A stretch of 64,000 nucleotides of DNA from Oscillospiraceae bacterium (GCA_910575815.1 CAJTFN010000012.1:62001-126000), one strand, 5' to 3'. Numbered from the stretch's first letter, positions 43,571 through 50,960 are shown. Made by a program: numbers and translations. The notes: a model not told the origin generated them from the letters alone.

Positions 43571-44745
43571 CTTCTCAGATGATGAAAGACCTGACCCATC
43601 AGTATATTATGGGGACCTATGGCCGCTTCCCCGTGGCCATCGACCATGGCCAGGGCGCCACGCTCTACGATCCCGAGGGCAACGCCTACATCGACTTCAC
43701 CAGCGGCATTGGCGTCACGGCCCTGGGTTACGGCCACCAGCCCTGGGTGGACGCGATCACGGACCAGGCCAAGAAGCTGGTCCACACCTCCAACCTCTTC
43801 TACACCGAGCCCCCGGCCAAGCTGGCGGAGCTCCTCTGCAAGCGCACCGGCGAGAGCTGCGTCTTCTTTGCCAACGGCGGCGGCGAGGCCAACGAGGGCA
43901 TGATCAAGCTGGCCCGGAAGTACAGCTTTGACAAGTACGGTCAGGGCCGTTCCACCATCGTCACCTTGAAGAACTCGTTCCATGGCCGGACCATCACCAC
44001 CCTGAAGGCCACGGGCCAGGATGTGTTCCACAACTTCTTCTTCCCCTTCACCGAGGGCTTCCGTTACGCCGAGGCCGGGAATCTGGAGGATTTGAAGGCC
44101 CAGGACCAGGGAGACGTCTGTGCCGTCATGGTGGAGCTGGTCCAGGGCGAGGGGGGCGTGCTGCCCCTGGAAAAGGATTACGTGAAAGCCCTGGAGGCCC
44201 TCTGCGCCGAGAAGGACTGGCTGCTGCTGGTGGACGAGGTTCAGACCGGTGTGGGCCGGACGGGCACCCTCTTTGCCTTCCAGCAGTATGACCTTCTGCC
44301 CGACGTGGTGTCCTTCGCCAAGGGCATCGCCGGAGGTCTGCCCATGAGCGGCATTATGGCCAACGAGAAGTGCAAGGCCGTGCTGGGCCCCGGCACCCAT
44401 GCCACCACCTTTGGCGCGAACCCCGTCTGCGCCGCCGCGGGCCTGGTGGTGCAGGACGTCCTCAGCGACGCCTTCCTGGCGGAGGTCCAGGAAAAGGGCG
44501 ACTATCTCCGCAAGGGTATTGAGGCGCTGAATCTGCCCTGCCTGGGCAAGACCAGAGGCCTGGGCCTGATGATCGGCGTGGCCGTGAACGACGGCTGGAC
44601 GAACAAGGACATCGCCAACAAGCTCATTGAGAACGGCCTCTTGATTCTCACCGCCGGACCCGGCCTGCGGCTCCTGCCGCCTCTGGTCATCACCAAGGAG
44701 GAGATGGATCAGGGCCTGGCCATCATGAAGCAGGTTTTGGCATAA
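43567..44745 (+). CDS. argD: Acetylornithine aminotransferase
   Basis: 392 residues; the ATG overlaps the argB stop (ATGA). A PLP-dependent class III aminotransferase. G-I-G-V-T-A-L-G-Y-G-H lies near residue 47, F-F-A-N-G-G-G-E-A-N-E-G near 99, D-E-V-Q-T-G-V-G-R-T-G near 223, and the PLP Lys in S-F-A-K-G-I-A-G-G near 253. The operon ends here; argF and carAB are not in the window. Confidence 0.97.
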   Translation: MTSQMMKDLTHQYIMGTYGRFPVAIDHGQGATLYDPEGNAYIDFTSGIGVTALGYGHQPWVDAITDQAKKLVHTSNLFYTEPPAKLAELLCKRTGESCVFFANGGGEANEGMIKLARKYSFDKYGQGRSTIVTLKNSFHGRTITTLKATGQDVFHNFFFPFTEGFRYAEAGNLEDLKAQDQGDVCAVMVELVQGEGGVLPLEKDYVKALEALCAEKDWLLLVDEVQTGVGRTGTLFAFQQYDLLPDVVSFAKGIAGGLPMSGIMANEKCKAVLGPGTHATTFGANPVCAAAGLVVQDVLSDAFLAEVQEKGDYLRKGIEALNLPCLGKTRGLGLMIGVAVNDGWTNKDIANKLIENGLLILTAGPGLRLLPPLVITKEEMDQGLAIMKQVLA

Positions 44746-44863
44746 CGGATTCTCTTAGGAATCAGGAGTTGGGCGTTGGAAAGGAAGCCGTCTGACGCAC
44801 AACGTCCTGATTCCTGGTTTTTAATTTTGTCCCAATTCGACTTCGTGTTCCCGGTGAATCACA

Positions 44864-45178
44864 ATGGGTAAATATGCATGGGTTAGTATAAGAATGAATG
44901 ATTTAATTAAAAACCTTGATAAACTTCATACAACAGAAATGGGTGTAGAGCGGATAAAAAGGAACTGCCAAATTGAAACAGACGATGTTGTCCAATGGAG
45001 CAGGGTGCAGATTCTGGATAAAAGTGCTAAAATTGAAAGGATCGGAAAGAACTGGTATATTTTCACAGGTCACTACAAAATAACTGTGAACGCATATAGC
45101 TATAGAAACATCCGCTTTCATTTACCGCTCTTAACTGCCCTTAAACACCGCTATTCCAACAGGTTCAACAGCAGATAG
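44864..45178 (+). CDS. DUF3781-like protein with altered C-terminus
   Basis: 104 residues as read, or 94 from ATG 44894. D-K-L-H-T-T-E-M-G-V-E-R-I-K-R-N and I-G-K-N-W-Y-I-F-T...I-T-V-N-A-Y-S-Y recall the DUF3781 family. After Y-S-Y (about base 45108) the sequence stops resembling what I remember of that family, so the 3' end may have been replaced. No clear ribosome site. It is AT-rich, unlike argD, and marks the start of the accessory region. Confidence 0.6.
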   Translation: MGKYAWVSIRMNDLIKNLDKLHTTEMGVERIKRNCQIETDDVVQWSRVQILDKSAKIERIGKNWYIFTGHYKITVNAYSYRNIRFHLPLLTALKHRYSNRFNSR

Positions 45179-45272
45179 AAGTGGAAAACTTTGTGGAGAT
45201 GTAGATAACTCGTATATTGTTTCTGCACTATTCCTATACGCTAATTCCTATACTGAGAAAGGAGGTCTCGCT

Positions 45273-45458
45273 ATGCCGGAGACCTTATATTTATGCGACG
45301 GTGCAGTTGAGTCTTGCACCAAAACAGGCTGCTACAAAAGAGGCCGCGAGTGCCGCCACACTACGGATGTCGCCCACGCTTTGAACTCGGAGGACAAGCG
45401 TCGCTTCGTTCCTGACGGGGATGGAAACCTCTGGGAAGTGCCGTCCACGGTACATTAA
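45273..45458 (+). CDS. Small Cys-containing hypothetical protein
   Basis: 61 residues from the ATG behind GAAAGGAGG. Four cysteines (8, 15, 20, 27) and H28 could bind zinc. The ending G-D-G-N-L-W-E-V-P is hydrophilic. I do not recognise a named family; such small proteins are common in Clostridial integrative elements. Confidence 0.7.
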   Translation: MPETLYLCDGAVESCTKTGCYKRGRECRHTTDVAHALNSEDKRRFVPDGDGNLWEVPSTVH

Positions 45459-45584
45459 AGCCGGGAAGTTTCCCATTCGTAGCAGAGGAGAAAGAGGTAT
45501 ATTCACAACCTTCAGAAGAAATAGTGTTCAGTCGGAAAACCGCCCTTGACCGTTTGTGGCAGTCAGGGCGGCTCAGGGATGATG

Positions 45585-45785
45585 TTAAGCCATCTCAACC
45601 ATCTCAGGCTCGGGAGCGAGAATCCCAGCCTTCAGGCCATGCTTTAAGGCTTTTCTGGTTTGCGTGTTTGCGGACCGGTAGTGCGCTTTAGCAAATCTCC
45701 AAGCCTCGGCAGGATGCGCGTCAGTGTATGCATCGGCTTCATCAAGAGACATACGTCTGATTTCTTCGTTGGATAACCTGGCCAT
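45585..45785 (-). CDS. Small helical hypothetical protein
   Basis: 66 residues from the ATG behind GAAAGGAGGG. Predicted helical and charged (R-L-S-N-E-E-I-R-R-M-S-L-D-E-A). Same strand as the integrase, which it follows, and it has a consensus-like promoter at 45870-45898. It may be a small regulator. Family unknown. Confidence 0.7.
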   Translation of the reverse strand: MARLSNEEIRRMSLDEADAYTDAHPAEAWRFAKAHYRSANTQTRKALKHGLKAGILAPEPEMVEMA

Positions 45786-45869
45786 AATCTTCCCTCCTTT
45801 CCGATTGAATAGTGTTTCTTCTGAATTATCACCTCCAAGGCATCCAGGATATTTTCTCCTTTCTCCGAC

Positions 45870-45898
45870 ACTATACTACAGGTATCCATCAAAGTCAA
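45870..45898 (-). promoter_or_regulatory. Promoter between the integrase and the 45585 gene
   Basis: On the minus strand TTGACT (45893-45898), 17 bp, TATAGT (45870-45875), giving a leader of about 80 nt to the small gene. Confidence 0.75.
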
Positions 45899-45965
45899 CA
45901 CCGATACACACGGAGCGGTTGCTACAAATTGTTTCAAGATAGGGTGCAAGCGCGATGCCCACACC

Positions 45966-47201
45966 CTATCTTATTTTTTCGATTTCCGCTTTCAGCCACT
46001 CGAATTCTCGCTGAGTGTAGACCTTCTCAGTAATGTCCGAAATCTTGTGGCCGACCATATATTTGATGGCGTACTCGTCAACCCCAGCTTTCTTGCAGGC
46101 CGTTACAAAGTGCTTTCTGCCATCATGGGGACGGTGCTCCGGGTTCAGCTTCAACTCGTCTCGAACCATGCCAAAGCCTTTTTGGTATCGTTGGTAGGTC
46201 ATCATCGTGGGTTTGCCACTTCGGCCATCCGTACAGTTGAAGAGATACTTGCTGCCAAGTGCGACAGCCTCTTTATATTTTCGCTCAACCAATGCTCGTA
46301 TCTTCGAGTGAATAGGAACGACCCTGTCCATGCCGGCATCAGTCTTCATGCCGCCTTTGAACGTCCAATTTTCGAGGTCTATATTTTCCAGCTCCAGCAG
46401 ACCGAGTTCCTGGGGACGCCAGCCTGAGTAGCACTGAATCAGCATGGCATCCACAAACCGCTTATCATCGACATGGGTCCAGAGGCGCTCCATCTCCTCT
46501 TCGGTGAAGGGTATGTGCTCTTGCTTCACAGTCTGGATTTCTTTGATGGTCTCTTCGGTCAGATTGAATGTGCGGGAATAGTTTCGGTCGACCAGCTCAT
46601 ACTCCAAAGCATAGTCGAGCATGAGATTGAACAGGGACTTGATTTTGTTCTTCATGGATGCGCTGGGATGCTGCTCTTTTCCTCTGACCTTGGCTGCCCC
46701 CTCTTCCATGCAGCCTTTTACATGTCGGGCCCGGACATCCATTACCCGCATGTCATAGACCGCCGAGCAGTAGGCCCAGGCCGAAGTGACAGCTCGGATG
46801 CTACCGTCCGCTTTCAGGGTCTTGAAATACTCCTCTGACCATTTCTCATAGAGCTCTCGGACGGTGATGGACGGCTCCAGGTCATAGGGGTTCTTGTTAT
46901 ATTCTACGAGGGCCGAGTAAGCGTCATTGTAAGTGGGAAAGTACGACTCAGGTTTGAGGGGCTTGCAAATAGGGCGGCCCTCTGGTGTCTTGCCAATCGT
47001 AACCATCGCTCGAAAGGGATTCCGAAGGTTGCGGTTCTTTATTTCGCTGATTTGGCCGAAGCCATTAGGGAGGCGCCGTCGCTTGCTGCTTTTAGCACGA
47101 GGCTTTCGTTTAACAGTCGGCTGCATCGGATAGCCGCAGTGAGGACAGGCGGCGGCTTTATCGCTGACTTGCAGTTCACATTCAGGGCATTGGATGAGCA
47201 T
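45966..47201 (-). CDS. int: Tyrosine recombinase/integrase with N-terminal zinc ribbon
   Basis: 411 residues from the ATG at 47201 behind GGAGGTG. It starts with a zinc ribbon (C-P-E-C, then C-P-H-C), unusual for integrases and probably a DNA-recognition add-on. A basic segment, an AP2-like/SAM-like arm and core-binding domain follow. The catalytic domain from about residue 230 holds G-W-R-P-Q-E-L (first Arg), H-R-P-H-D-G-R-K-H (His/Arg box), G-H-K-I-S-D-I (His) and V-Y-T (nucleophilic Tyr). All catalytic residues are present. It should integrate and excise the element starting near 45.1 kb. No attachment site could be located. Confidence 0.93.
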   Translation of the reverse strand: MLIQCPECELQVSDKAAACPHCGYPMQPTVKRKPRAKSSKRRRLPNGFGQISEIKNRNLRNPFRAMVTIGKTPEGRPICKPLKPESYFPTYNDAYSALVEYNKNPYDLEPSITVRELYEKWSEEYFKTLKADGSIRAVTSAWAYCSAVYDMRVMDVRARHVKGCMEEGAAKVRGKEQHPSASMKNKIKSLFNLMLDYALEYELVDRNYSRTFNLTEETIKEIQTVKQEHIPFTEEEMERLWTHVDDKRFVDAMLIQCYSGWRPQELGLLELENIDLENWTFKGGMKTDAGMDRVVPIHSKIRALVERKYKEAVALGSKYLFNCTDGRSGKPTMMTYQRYQKGFGMVRDELKLNPEHRPHDGRKHFVTACKKAGVDEYAIKYMVGHKISDITEKVYTQREFEWLKAEIEKIR

Positions 47202-47213
47202 GATTGACACCTC

Positions 47214-47240
47214 CGCAGAAATCGCAATGGCTTTTATGGA
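47214..47240 (+). promoter_or_regulatory. 27-bp cassette motif, copy 1
   Basis: CGC-N7-GCA-N4-CT-TT-TATGGA, ending 16 nt before the ATG at 47257. It lies in the divergent gap with int and overlaps the complement of its ribosome site. Confidence 0.7.
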
Positions 47241-47256
47241 AAGGAGTTGATTTGCA

Positions 47257-47463
47257 ATGTTGGAAAATCTTAGATACCGAATTGCGCTTTACTTTATAAA
47301 GAAGGCAAGCGTTCAGATTGAGCGAGGAGAAATACAAAAGGGAATGAATAATTTCAAACGCTCTATTTGGATTGTGCCGCCATCCAAAGAATTAAGCGAG
47401 TTTGGCGATAGATTGCGGCAGACAGCAGAATCACACTTGCAAACCTTAGAGGAGGAGCCCTGA
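47257..47463 (+). CDS. Small hypothetical protein, cassette 1
   Basis: 68 residues from the ATG behind GGAAAGGAG. Amphipathic helical protein with an I-E-R-G-E-I-Q-K-G-M-N-N-F-K-R-S segment, reminiscent of a single TPR-like helix pair. The last codons (E-E-E-P-stop) form the left arm of the following terminator hairpin. Confidence 0.7.
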   Translation: MLENLRYRIALYFIKKASVQIERGEIQKGMNNFKRSIWIVPPSKELSEFGDRLRQTAESHLQTLEEEP

Positions 47464-47480
47464 CACGGGCTCTTTCTTTT
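47455..47480 (+). terminator. Cassette terminator overlapping the gene end
   Basis: GAGCCC (47455-47460), TGACAC containing the stop codon, GGGCTC (47467-47472), then TTTCTTTT, which runs into motif copy 2. Confidence 0.85.
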
Positions 47481-47481
47481 A

Positions 47482-47508
47482 CGCATATCTAACTATCCCT
47501 CTTATGGA
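47482..47508 (+). promoter_or_regulatory. 27-bp cassette motif, copy 2
   Basis: TTTACGC with the CGC at 47482, fixed 18-nt spacer with AC at the conserved positions, TATGGA at 47503-47508. It ends 34 nt before the start at 47543. Confidence 0.75.
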
Positions 47509-47542
47509 GAAATCCATATTTCGATTTGAAAGGAAAGTCGGT

Positions 47543-47797
47543 ATGAAAGAGTCAAAAGTGAAAGTATGGTTTGAGGAGAACAAGGATAAAATCTGTGCCG
47601 AAGTCCGCTGCATAAGCTGGTACGCCTTTGGATTCGGACTCGCTTGGTTTGTCAACGGCAAGCTGACCGAGTACCGGTGTGCATTGGGTATTGCAAACCT
47701 GCACGAGAAGGGACTGATGAAGTTCTGTGATCCTGCCACCGGAATGGAAGTCACGATCGACAAAGCAGTCGAGATTTCCAAGAAGATGAGAAAGTGA
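47543..47797 (+). CDS. Small hypothetical protein, cassette 2
   Basis: 84 residues from the ATG behind TTTGAAAGGAAAG. Contains C-A-E-V-R-C, a hydrophobic W-Y-A-F-G-F-G-L-A-W-F stretch and T-I-D-K-A-V-E-I-S-K-K. No family recognised. A terminator follows (47811-47846). Confidence 0.7.
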   Translation: MKESKVKVWFEENKDKICAEVRCISWYAFGFGLAWFVNGKLTEYRCALGIANLHEKGLMKFCDPATGMEVTIDKAVEISKKMRK

Positions 47798-47810
47798 GGA
47801 TTACTCAGAT

Positions 47811-47846
47811 GGGGAGTCGCCAAAACGGCGGCTCCTCTTTTTTTTG
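47811..47846 (+). terminator. Intrinsic terminator after cassette 2
   Basis: GGAGTCGCC (47813-47821) / GGCGGCTCC (47827-47835), followed by a long T run. Confidence 0.85.
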
Positions 47847-47948
47847 CTTTCTTACCCCTTGCGCCGCCCGCAATAATAATATATCATAGTGTAGGAGTTT
47901 GTCAAGATGTTCCTACATAAAATTTTTATTGATTTGCGGAGGCGGGAT

Positions 47949-48269
47949 ATGGTTAGTATGAATGCGTCAATCTGTCCCAAGTGCGGCGGAGAGTTGAAGC
48001 ACTATGACAGTGTTCAGAGAATTATACGGACGAAGGCTCGGAGGACAAGCTGGATGAGGCTCCGCCGCCTCCGTTGCGTGAAGTGCGGTACTTTTCACAG
48101 GGCGCTTCCGGAGGTTTTGTTCCCGTACAAGCAATACGAGGCTGAGGTCATCCGAGGCGTTCTGGAGGGCCTGATAACCTGCGAAACCATAGGCTTCGAG
48201 GACTACCCATGTGAGATGACGATGGAGCGTTGGAAAGCGCAGAAAGAACAGCTCCTGTTATGGAGGTGA
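47949..48269 (+). CDS. Zinc-ribbon protein (DUF6431-like)
   Basis: 106 residues; the ATG at 47949 follows GCGGAGGCGG. Two C-x-x-C pairs (C-P-K-C near residue 8 and C-V-K-C near 46) frame a basic segment (R-T-K-A-R-R-T-S-W-M-R-L-R-R-L-R). H-R-A-L-P-E-V-L-F-P-Y-K-Q-Y-E-A-E-V-I is typical of small zinc-ribbon proteins of mobile elements. Possibly DNA binding. Its 3' end contains motif copy 3. Confidence 0.75.
   Translation: MVSMNASICPKCGGELKHYDSVQRIIRTKARRTSWMRLRRLRCVKCGTFHRALPEVLFPYKQYEAEVIRGVLEGLITCETIGFEDYPCEMTMERWKAQKEQLLLWR
48238..48264 (+). promoter_or_regulatory. 27-bp cassette motif, copy 3, inside the end of a coding region
   Basis: CGC (48238), spacer with ACA at positions 8-10 and CT at 15-16, TATGGA (48259-48264). 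It lies within the last codons of the zinc-ribbon gene and ends 10 nt before the next ATG; the ribosome site GGAGGTG starts inside the motif. Confidence 0.65.
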
Positions 48270-48274
48270 CTGAC

Positions 48275-48559
48275 ATGGTAATCAGAAACAAAGAATACTA
48301 CAACCAGCTTGATGCTGAGGTTAAGAATGATTTGCGTACTTTGAACTATCACATCCGTCAGGCCGAAAGGTATAAGCATATTCACGAACTTACAAAAGGG
48401 CGTTCTGGACTATATGCTTTGATACATAAATGGGCCGAACGGAACAACCATTTTCATTGTAATGCAGGGCTTAAACTCGGAAAATCGAATTTGGTTTGGT
48501 TGCTTTACGAAATGACGTACCTACAAGATTACATCCAACAGAAAGAGGAGGAGCCCTGA
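48275..48559 (+). CDS. Small hypothetical protein, cassette 3
   Basis: 94 residues from the ATG behind GGAGGTG. Helical and charged (Y-N-Q-L-D-A-E-V-K-N-D-L), possibly dimeric; no family recognised. It ends E-E-E-P like the product at 47257, and those codons again form the terminator arm. Confidence 0.7.
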   Translation: MVIRNKEYYNQLDAEVKNDLRTLNYHIRQAERYKHIHELTKGRSGLYALIHKWAERNNHFHCNAGLKLGKSNLVWLLYEMTYLQDYIQQKEEEP

Positions 48560-48578
48560 CACGGGCTCTTTCTTTTTT
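48551..48578 (+). terminator. Cassette terminator overlapping the gene end
   Basis: GAGCCC-TGACAC-GGGCTC followed by TTTCTTTTTT; the core hairpin is identical to the one at 47455. Confidence 0.88.
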
Positions 48579-48579
48579 A

Positions 48580-48606
48580 CGCCAAATTCACGCCCTCTTT
48601 TATGGA
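48580..48606 (+). promoter_or_regulatory. 27-bp cassette motif, copy 4
   Basis: TTTACGC (CGC at 48580), 18-nt spacer, TATGGA (48601-48606), 41 nt before the ATG at 48648. Confidence 0.75.
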
Positions 48607-48647
48607 AGACAATAACCAAATTTTCTATATTTGAGAGGAGATTCACA

Positions 48648-48914
48648 ATGAACTTTTTTAAGAAGAACAAGGAAATCGAGATCATTACTCCGCTGGAGGG
48701 GAATTTGGACGTTCAGGCTTTCGCCGAGCAGTATGCAAAGGCCGGCACAATCATTGAAGTGAAGGTGCATGGTTCGCTGTATCAGTCCGACGGAAACATG
48801 GTAAGCGTCCGGTTCACCACCAGGGAGAACTGGGAGACGATTGCCGAGCATTTCATGCGGAAGTTCAGCGAGAGGAGACCAACAGTTGGAAGCCGGTTGA
48901 TGTTCTGCCACTGA
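48648..48914 (+). CDS. Small hypothetical protein, cassette 4
   Basis: 88 residues from the ATG behind TTTGAGAGGAG. Basic start (N-F-F-K-K-N-K-E-I-E-I) then a compact alpha/beta-like sequence. No family recognised. Followed by a GAGCCC/GGGCTC terminator. Confidence 0.7.
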   Translation: MNFFKKNKEIEIITPLEGNLDVQAFAEQYAKAGTIIEVKVHGSLYQSDGNMVSVRFTTRENWETIAEHFMRKFSERRPTVGSRLMFCH

Positions 48915-48921
48915 TGAGTTT

Positions 48922-48947
48922 GAGCCCAGCACGGGCTCTTACTCTCT
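48922..48947 (+). terminator. Cassette terminator
   Basis: GAGCCC (48922-48927), AGCAC, GGGCTC (48933-48938), then TTACTCTCTT. Confidence 0.8.
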
Positions 48948-48956
48948 TCGTTTTCC

Positions 48957-48983
48957 CGCACAAAAAACATGGCCTATAATGGA
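48957..48983 (+). promoter_or_regulatory. 27-bp cassette motif, copy 5 (variant)
   Basis: CCCGC (CGC at 48957), 18-nt spacer with ACA in register, AATGGA instead of TATGGA, 33 nt before the ATG at 49017. Confidence 0.65.
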
Positions 48984-49016
48984 GAGACCACTACATATTG
49001 TGAGAGGAGTAATCTT

Positions 49017-49205
49017 ATGAAGAAGTTTGCTATTGCGGTATTGGTGTTGGTACTGGCCCTTACGCTGGCCGGCTGTGGGAAGTCCCGGTCTGATAAGATC
49101 TGGGAGAAGATCACGGAGTCGGCGGGCGAGGGCGAGATCACCACGACCGTTATGGACGACGGTTCTGTGATTCAGAGTTACACACTGTATGAGTCGTTCC
49201 GTTAA
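49017..49205 (+). CDS. Small lipoprotein, cassette 5
   Basis: 62 residues from the ATG behind GAGAGGAG. Signal peptide with lipobox L-A-G-C (Cys near residue 20), then about 40 hydrophilic residues. Membrane-anchored on the outer face; role unknown. It could act in surface exclusion or host interaction for the element. Confidence 0.8.
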   Translation: MKKFAIAVLVLVLALTLAGCGKSRSDKIWEKITESAGEGEITTTVMDDGSVIQSYTLYESFR

Positions 49206-49213
49206 AGGAGTTT

Positions 49214-49238
49214 GAGCCCAGCACGGGCTCTTACTCTT
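49214..49238 (+). terminator. Cassette terminator
   Basis: GAGCCC-AGCAC-GGGCTC followed by TTACTCTTT, almost identical to the one at 48922. Confidence 0.8.
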
Positions 49239-49246
49239 TATATTTA

Positions 49247-49273
49247 CGCTAAAGCAACACCGCCTCTTATGGA
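49247..49273 (+). promoter_or_regulatory. 27-bp cassette motif, copy 6
   Basis: TTTACGC (CGC at 49247), 18-nt spacer, TATGGA (49268-49273), 10 nt before the ATG at 49284, with GGAGGTG starting inside the motif. Confidence 0.78.
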
Positions 49274-49283
49274 GGTGAAAGAC

Positions 49284-49559
49284 ATGTATCAAATAATTCT
49301 TTACGGGATTGCCGGAGCAGATCAGCAGTATATCGCGCAGATGTATTACTGTCTTTACGAGGAGGAGATCTCGATTTACAACATCATGTACCAAGCCCGG
49401 ATGCTTAAGGCGAAATGCCCGAGCATCGAGCATGTGTACGCGATTGACAATCGGAGAGGTCTCCGCCGCGAATATATGGACAGCATCCGTCTGCACTCGA
49501 TTGAGAGCTGTATGATTTTCAAGGACATCCTGGAACGGGAAGGCTTGATGATACTGTAA
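49284..49559 (+). CDS. Small hypothetical protein, cassette 6
   Basis: 91 residues from the ATG behind GGAGGTG. Begins Y-Q-I-I-L-Y-G-I-A-G-A-D-Q-Q-Y-I-A; mixed alpha/beta, no signal peptide. No family recognised. A GAGGGCCCT/AGGGGCTC hairpin (49565-49594) with TTTCTTTTT follows as terminator. Confidence 0.68.
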   Translation: MYQIILYGIAGADQQYIAQMYYCLYEEEISIYNIMYQARMLKAKCPSIEHVYAIDNRRGLRREYMDSIRLHSIESCMIFKDILEREGLMIL

Positions 49560-49564
49560 GCCAT

Positions 49565-49603
49565 GGACCGAGGGCCCTACACAGGGGCTCTTGGTCTTTC
49601 TTT
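49565..49603 (+). terminator. Cassette terminator
   Basis: GACCGAGGGCCCT / AGGGGCTCTTGGTC around ACAC, followed by TTTCTTTTT. One arm is longer than in the other cassettes. Confidence 0.8.
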
Positions 49604-49674
49604 TTCCACTTTGGTTGTTTGTACTCCGATGCGGTTGCTAACTTAGAATAGCCGTTGAAAGGAGGTAAGCGCAG

Positions 49675-49923
49675 ATGGACGAGCAATTTCCAACCGGCTC
49701 GGTTCCCGTATCGGTAGCGGCCAGGGTGTATGGGAAAGACGCTTCGTGGGTTCGTGCCGGGATTATCTCAGGCTGGCTGCCCATCGGAAAGGCCACCAGA
49801 AACGGTAAGCTGGTCACGAGCGTCGAAGAGATGAACTCGAAGTACGGACGTATCAACTTCTACATTTCCCCAAAGCGTCTCTACGAGGAAACCGGCTACA
49901 AGTGGAAAGGAGAAAAGCAATAG
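49675..49923 (+). CDS. Excisionase-like small DNA-binding protein
   Basis: 82 residues from the ATG behind GAAAGGAGG. V-P-V-S-V-A-A-R-V-Y-G-K-D-A-S-W-V followed by I-S-G-W-L-P-I-G looks like the short winged HTH of excisionase or MerR-like proteins. It could direct excision with the integrase at 45966, or regulate. The next gene starts 2 nt after its stop. This pair has no copy of the 27-bp motif. Confidence 0.7.
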   Translation: MDEQFPTGSVPVSVAARVYGKDASWVRAGIISGWLPIGKATRNGKLVTSVEEMNSKYGRINFYISPKRLYEETGYKWKGEKQ

Positions 49924-49924
49924 T

Positions 49925-50344
49925 ATGAGCACCACGATCAGACCGGCCCTGTCTTACAAGAACAAATACTGGATCGAGAAGCACCGCTACTATGAGCTGA
50001 AACATTTCTGCTTCCAGTATCCGGGCTGGAAAAGGGACTACATGGCCCTGGACGGACTGAAGAAGCAGCCCCACGACTTGTCTCTGCTGGTACGGACGAA
50101 CGTCATCAGCGATCCAACGGCCCGGTGCGCCGAGGCCAAGCTGTTCTACTCCGAGCGCATGGAACTGGTGGAGCGGGTGGCCTACGAGACCGACCGCGAC
50201 CTGCATTCCTATATTCTCAAGGCGGTCACCGAGGGCCTTTCCTTTGAGACGTTGAAGACGCAGACCGATATTCCCTGCTGCCGGGACGTCTACTACGACC
50301 TTTACCGCCGGTTCTTCTGGCTCCTGAACAGGGCCCGTGGATGA
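49925..50344 (+). CDS. Phage/ICE-type conserved hypothetical protein
   Basis: 139 residues; the ATG is 2 nt after the previous stop, with GGAGAAAAG upstream. K-H-R-Y-Y-E-L-K-H-F...P-T-A-R-C-A-E-A...Y-S-Y/F-like helices and a C-terminal C-C-R-D-V-Y-Y-D-L-Y-R-R-F-F-W-L-L-N are common in Clostridial prophages and integrative elements. Its helical, sigma-region-like end suggests a transcription role, but that is inference. Confidence 0.78.
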   Translation: MSTTIRPALSYKNKYWIEKHRYYELKHFCFQYPGWKRDYMALDGLKKQPHDLSLLVRTNVISDPTARCAEAKLFYSERMELVERVAYETDRDLHSYILKAVTEGLSFETLKTQTDIPCCRDVYYDLYRRFFWLLNRARG

Positions 50345-50348
50345 CCCC

Positions 50349-50375
50349 CGCGAGCGGAACACAGCCCTTTATGGA
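50349..50375 (+). promoter_or_regulatory. 27-bp cassette motif, copy 7
   Basis: CCGC (CGC at 50349), 18-nt spacer with ACA in register and CCC before TT, TATGGA (50370-50375), 34 nt before the ATG at 50410. Confidence 0.72.
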
Positions 50376-50409
50376 AACCCAGACAATATTACATGAAGGA
50401 GTTGTTATC

Positions 50410-50559
50410 ATGAAGCGAATGGTTAGCCATATCAGAGGCATCTTTACGGGGTTCTGGATCGGAGCGGTCTTTGTGGCCACCGTGTTCATGAGCTGTAAGG
50501 ATGTCCGCGATGGATGGAACGTCATCGCCGGCGACAAGCACGCCTGCATCAGAGGCTGA
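50410..50559 (+). CDS. Small single-span membrane protein
   Basis: 49 residues from the ATG behind ATGAAGGAG. One hydrophobic segment (residues 9-28), then a short charged tail (C-K-D-V-R-D-G-W). Role unknown. A terminator follows. Confidence 0.65.
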   Translation: MKRMVSHIRGIFTGFWIGAVFVATVFMSCKDVRDGWNVIAGDKHACIRG

Positions 50560-50565
50560 GTTTCA

Positions 50566-50602
50566 GTAAGGGAGAGTCCTGCAACAAGGGCTCTTACCCT
50601 TT
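50566..50602 (+). terminator. Cassette terminator
   Basis: GTAAGGGAGAGTCCT / AGGGCTCTTACCC around GCAACA, ending in TTTC. Confidence 0.72.
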
Positions 50603-50604
50603 CG

Positions 50605-50631
50605 CGCGAAATCCACACAGCCCTTTATGGA
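50605..50631 (+). promoter_or_regulatory. 27-bp cassette motif, copy 8
   Basis: TTCGCGC (CGC at 50605), 18-nt spacer with ACA in register, TATGGA (50626-50631), 46 nt before the ATG at 50678. The last nine spacer bases match copy 7 exactly. Confidence 0.75.
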
Positions 50632-50677
50632 AACCAAAAGGTAAAACCAAAATCTTATTACATCGGAGGTTACAGTT

Positions 50678-50923
50678 ATGTACGACAACAAGAATTTGAG
50701 CAAGGAGTTCAAGGCGACGGTGGAGGAGACTAAGGGGTTGCTTATGGCGACGGCTATGGAGTCGTCCGTATCCACTATGGATGCTGACGACATCGTGACC
50801 AACGTCAAAGCGCTCCGTCTGCTCAACCGGCTGCTGGATCTCTCCTGCGCCATGTTCGAGAAGCAGGACAAGCTGATGGACAAGATGGACAAGGCGATGG
50901 ACAAGTATCTGAAGGAGAACTAA
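50678..50923 (+). CDS. Small helical hypothetical protein, cassette 8
   Basis: 81 residues from the ATG behind CATCGGAGG. Entirely helical and rich in Met, Lys and Asp; the C-terminal K-L-M-D-K-M-D-K-A-M-D-K-Y repeat suggests a coiled coil. No family recognised. Followed by a hairpin terminator. Confidence 0.7.
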   Translation: MYDNKNLSKEFKATVEETKGLLMATAMESSVSTMDADDIVTNVKALRLLNRLLDLSCAMFEKQDKLMDKMDKAMDKYLKEN

Positions 50924-50926
50924 ACC

Positions 50927-50960
50927 CGAAGGGGCTGCGGAAACGCGGCCTCTTCCCCTT
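50927..50960 (+). terminator. Cassette terminator
   Basis: GAAGGGGCTGCG / CGCGGCCTCTTCCCC around GAAA, ending in TTTC. Confidence 0.72.

Noticed and set aside
47869..47895. Possible fourteenth 27-bp motif before the zinc-ribbon gene at 47949
   Set aside because: CGC is present but the AC, C-pyrimidine and TATGGA positions do not match.
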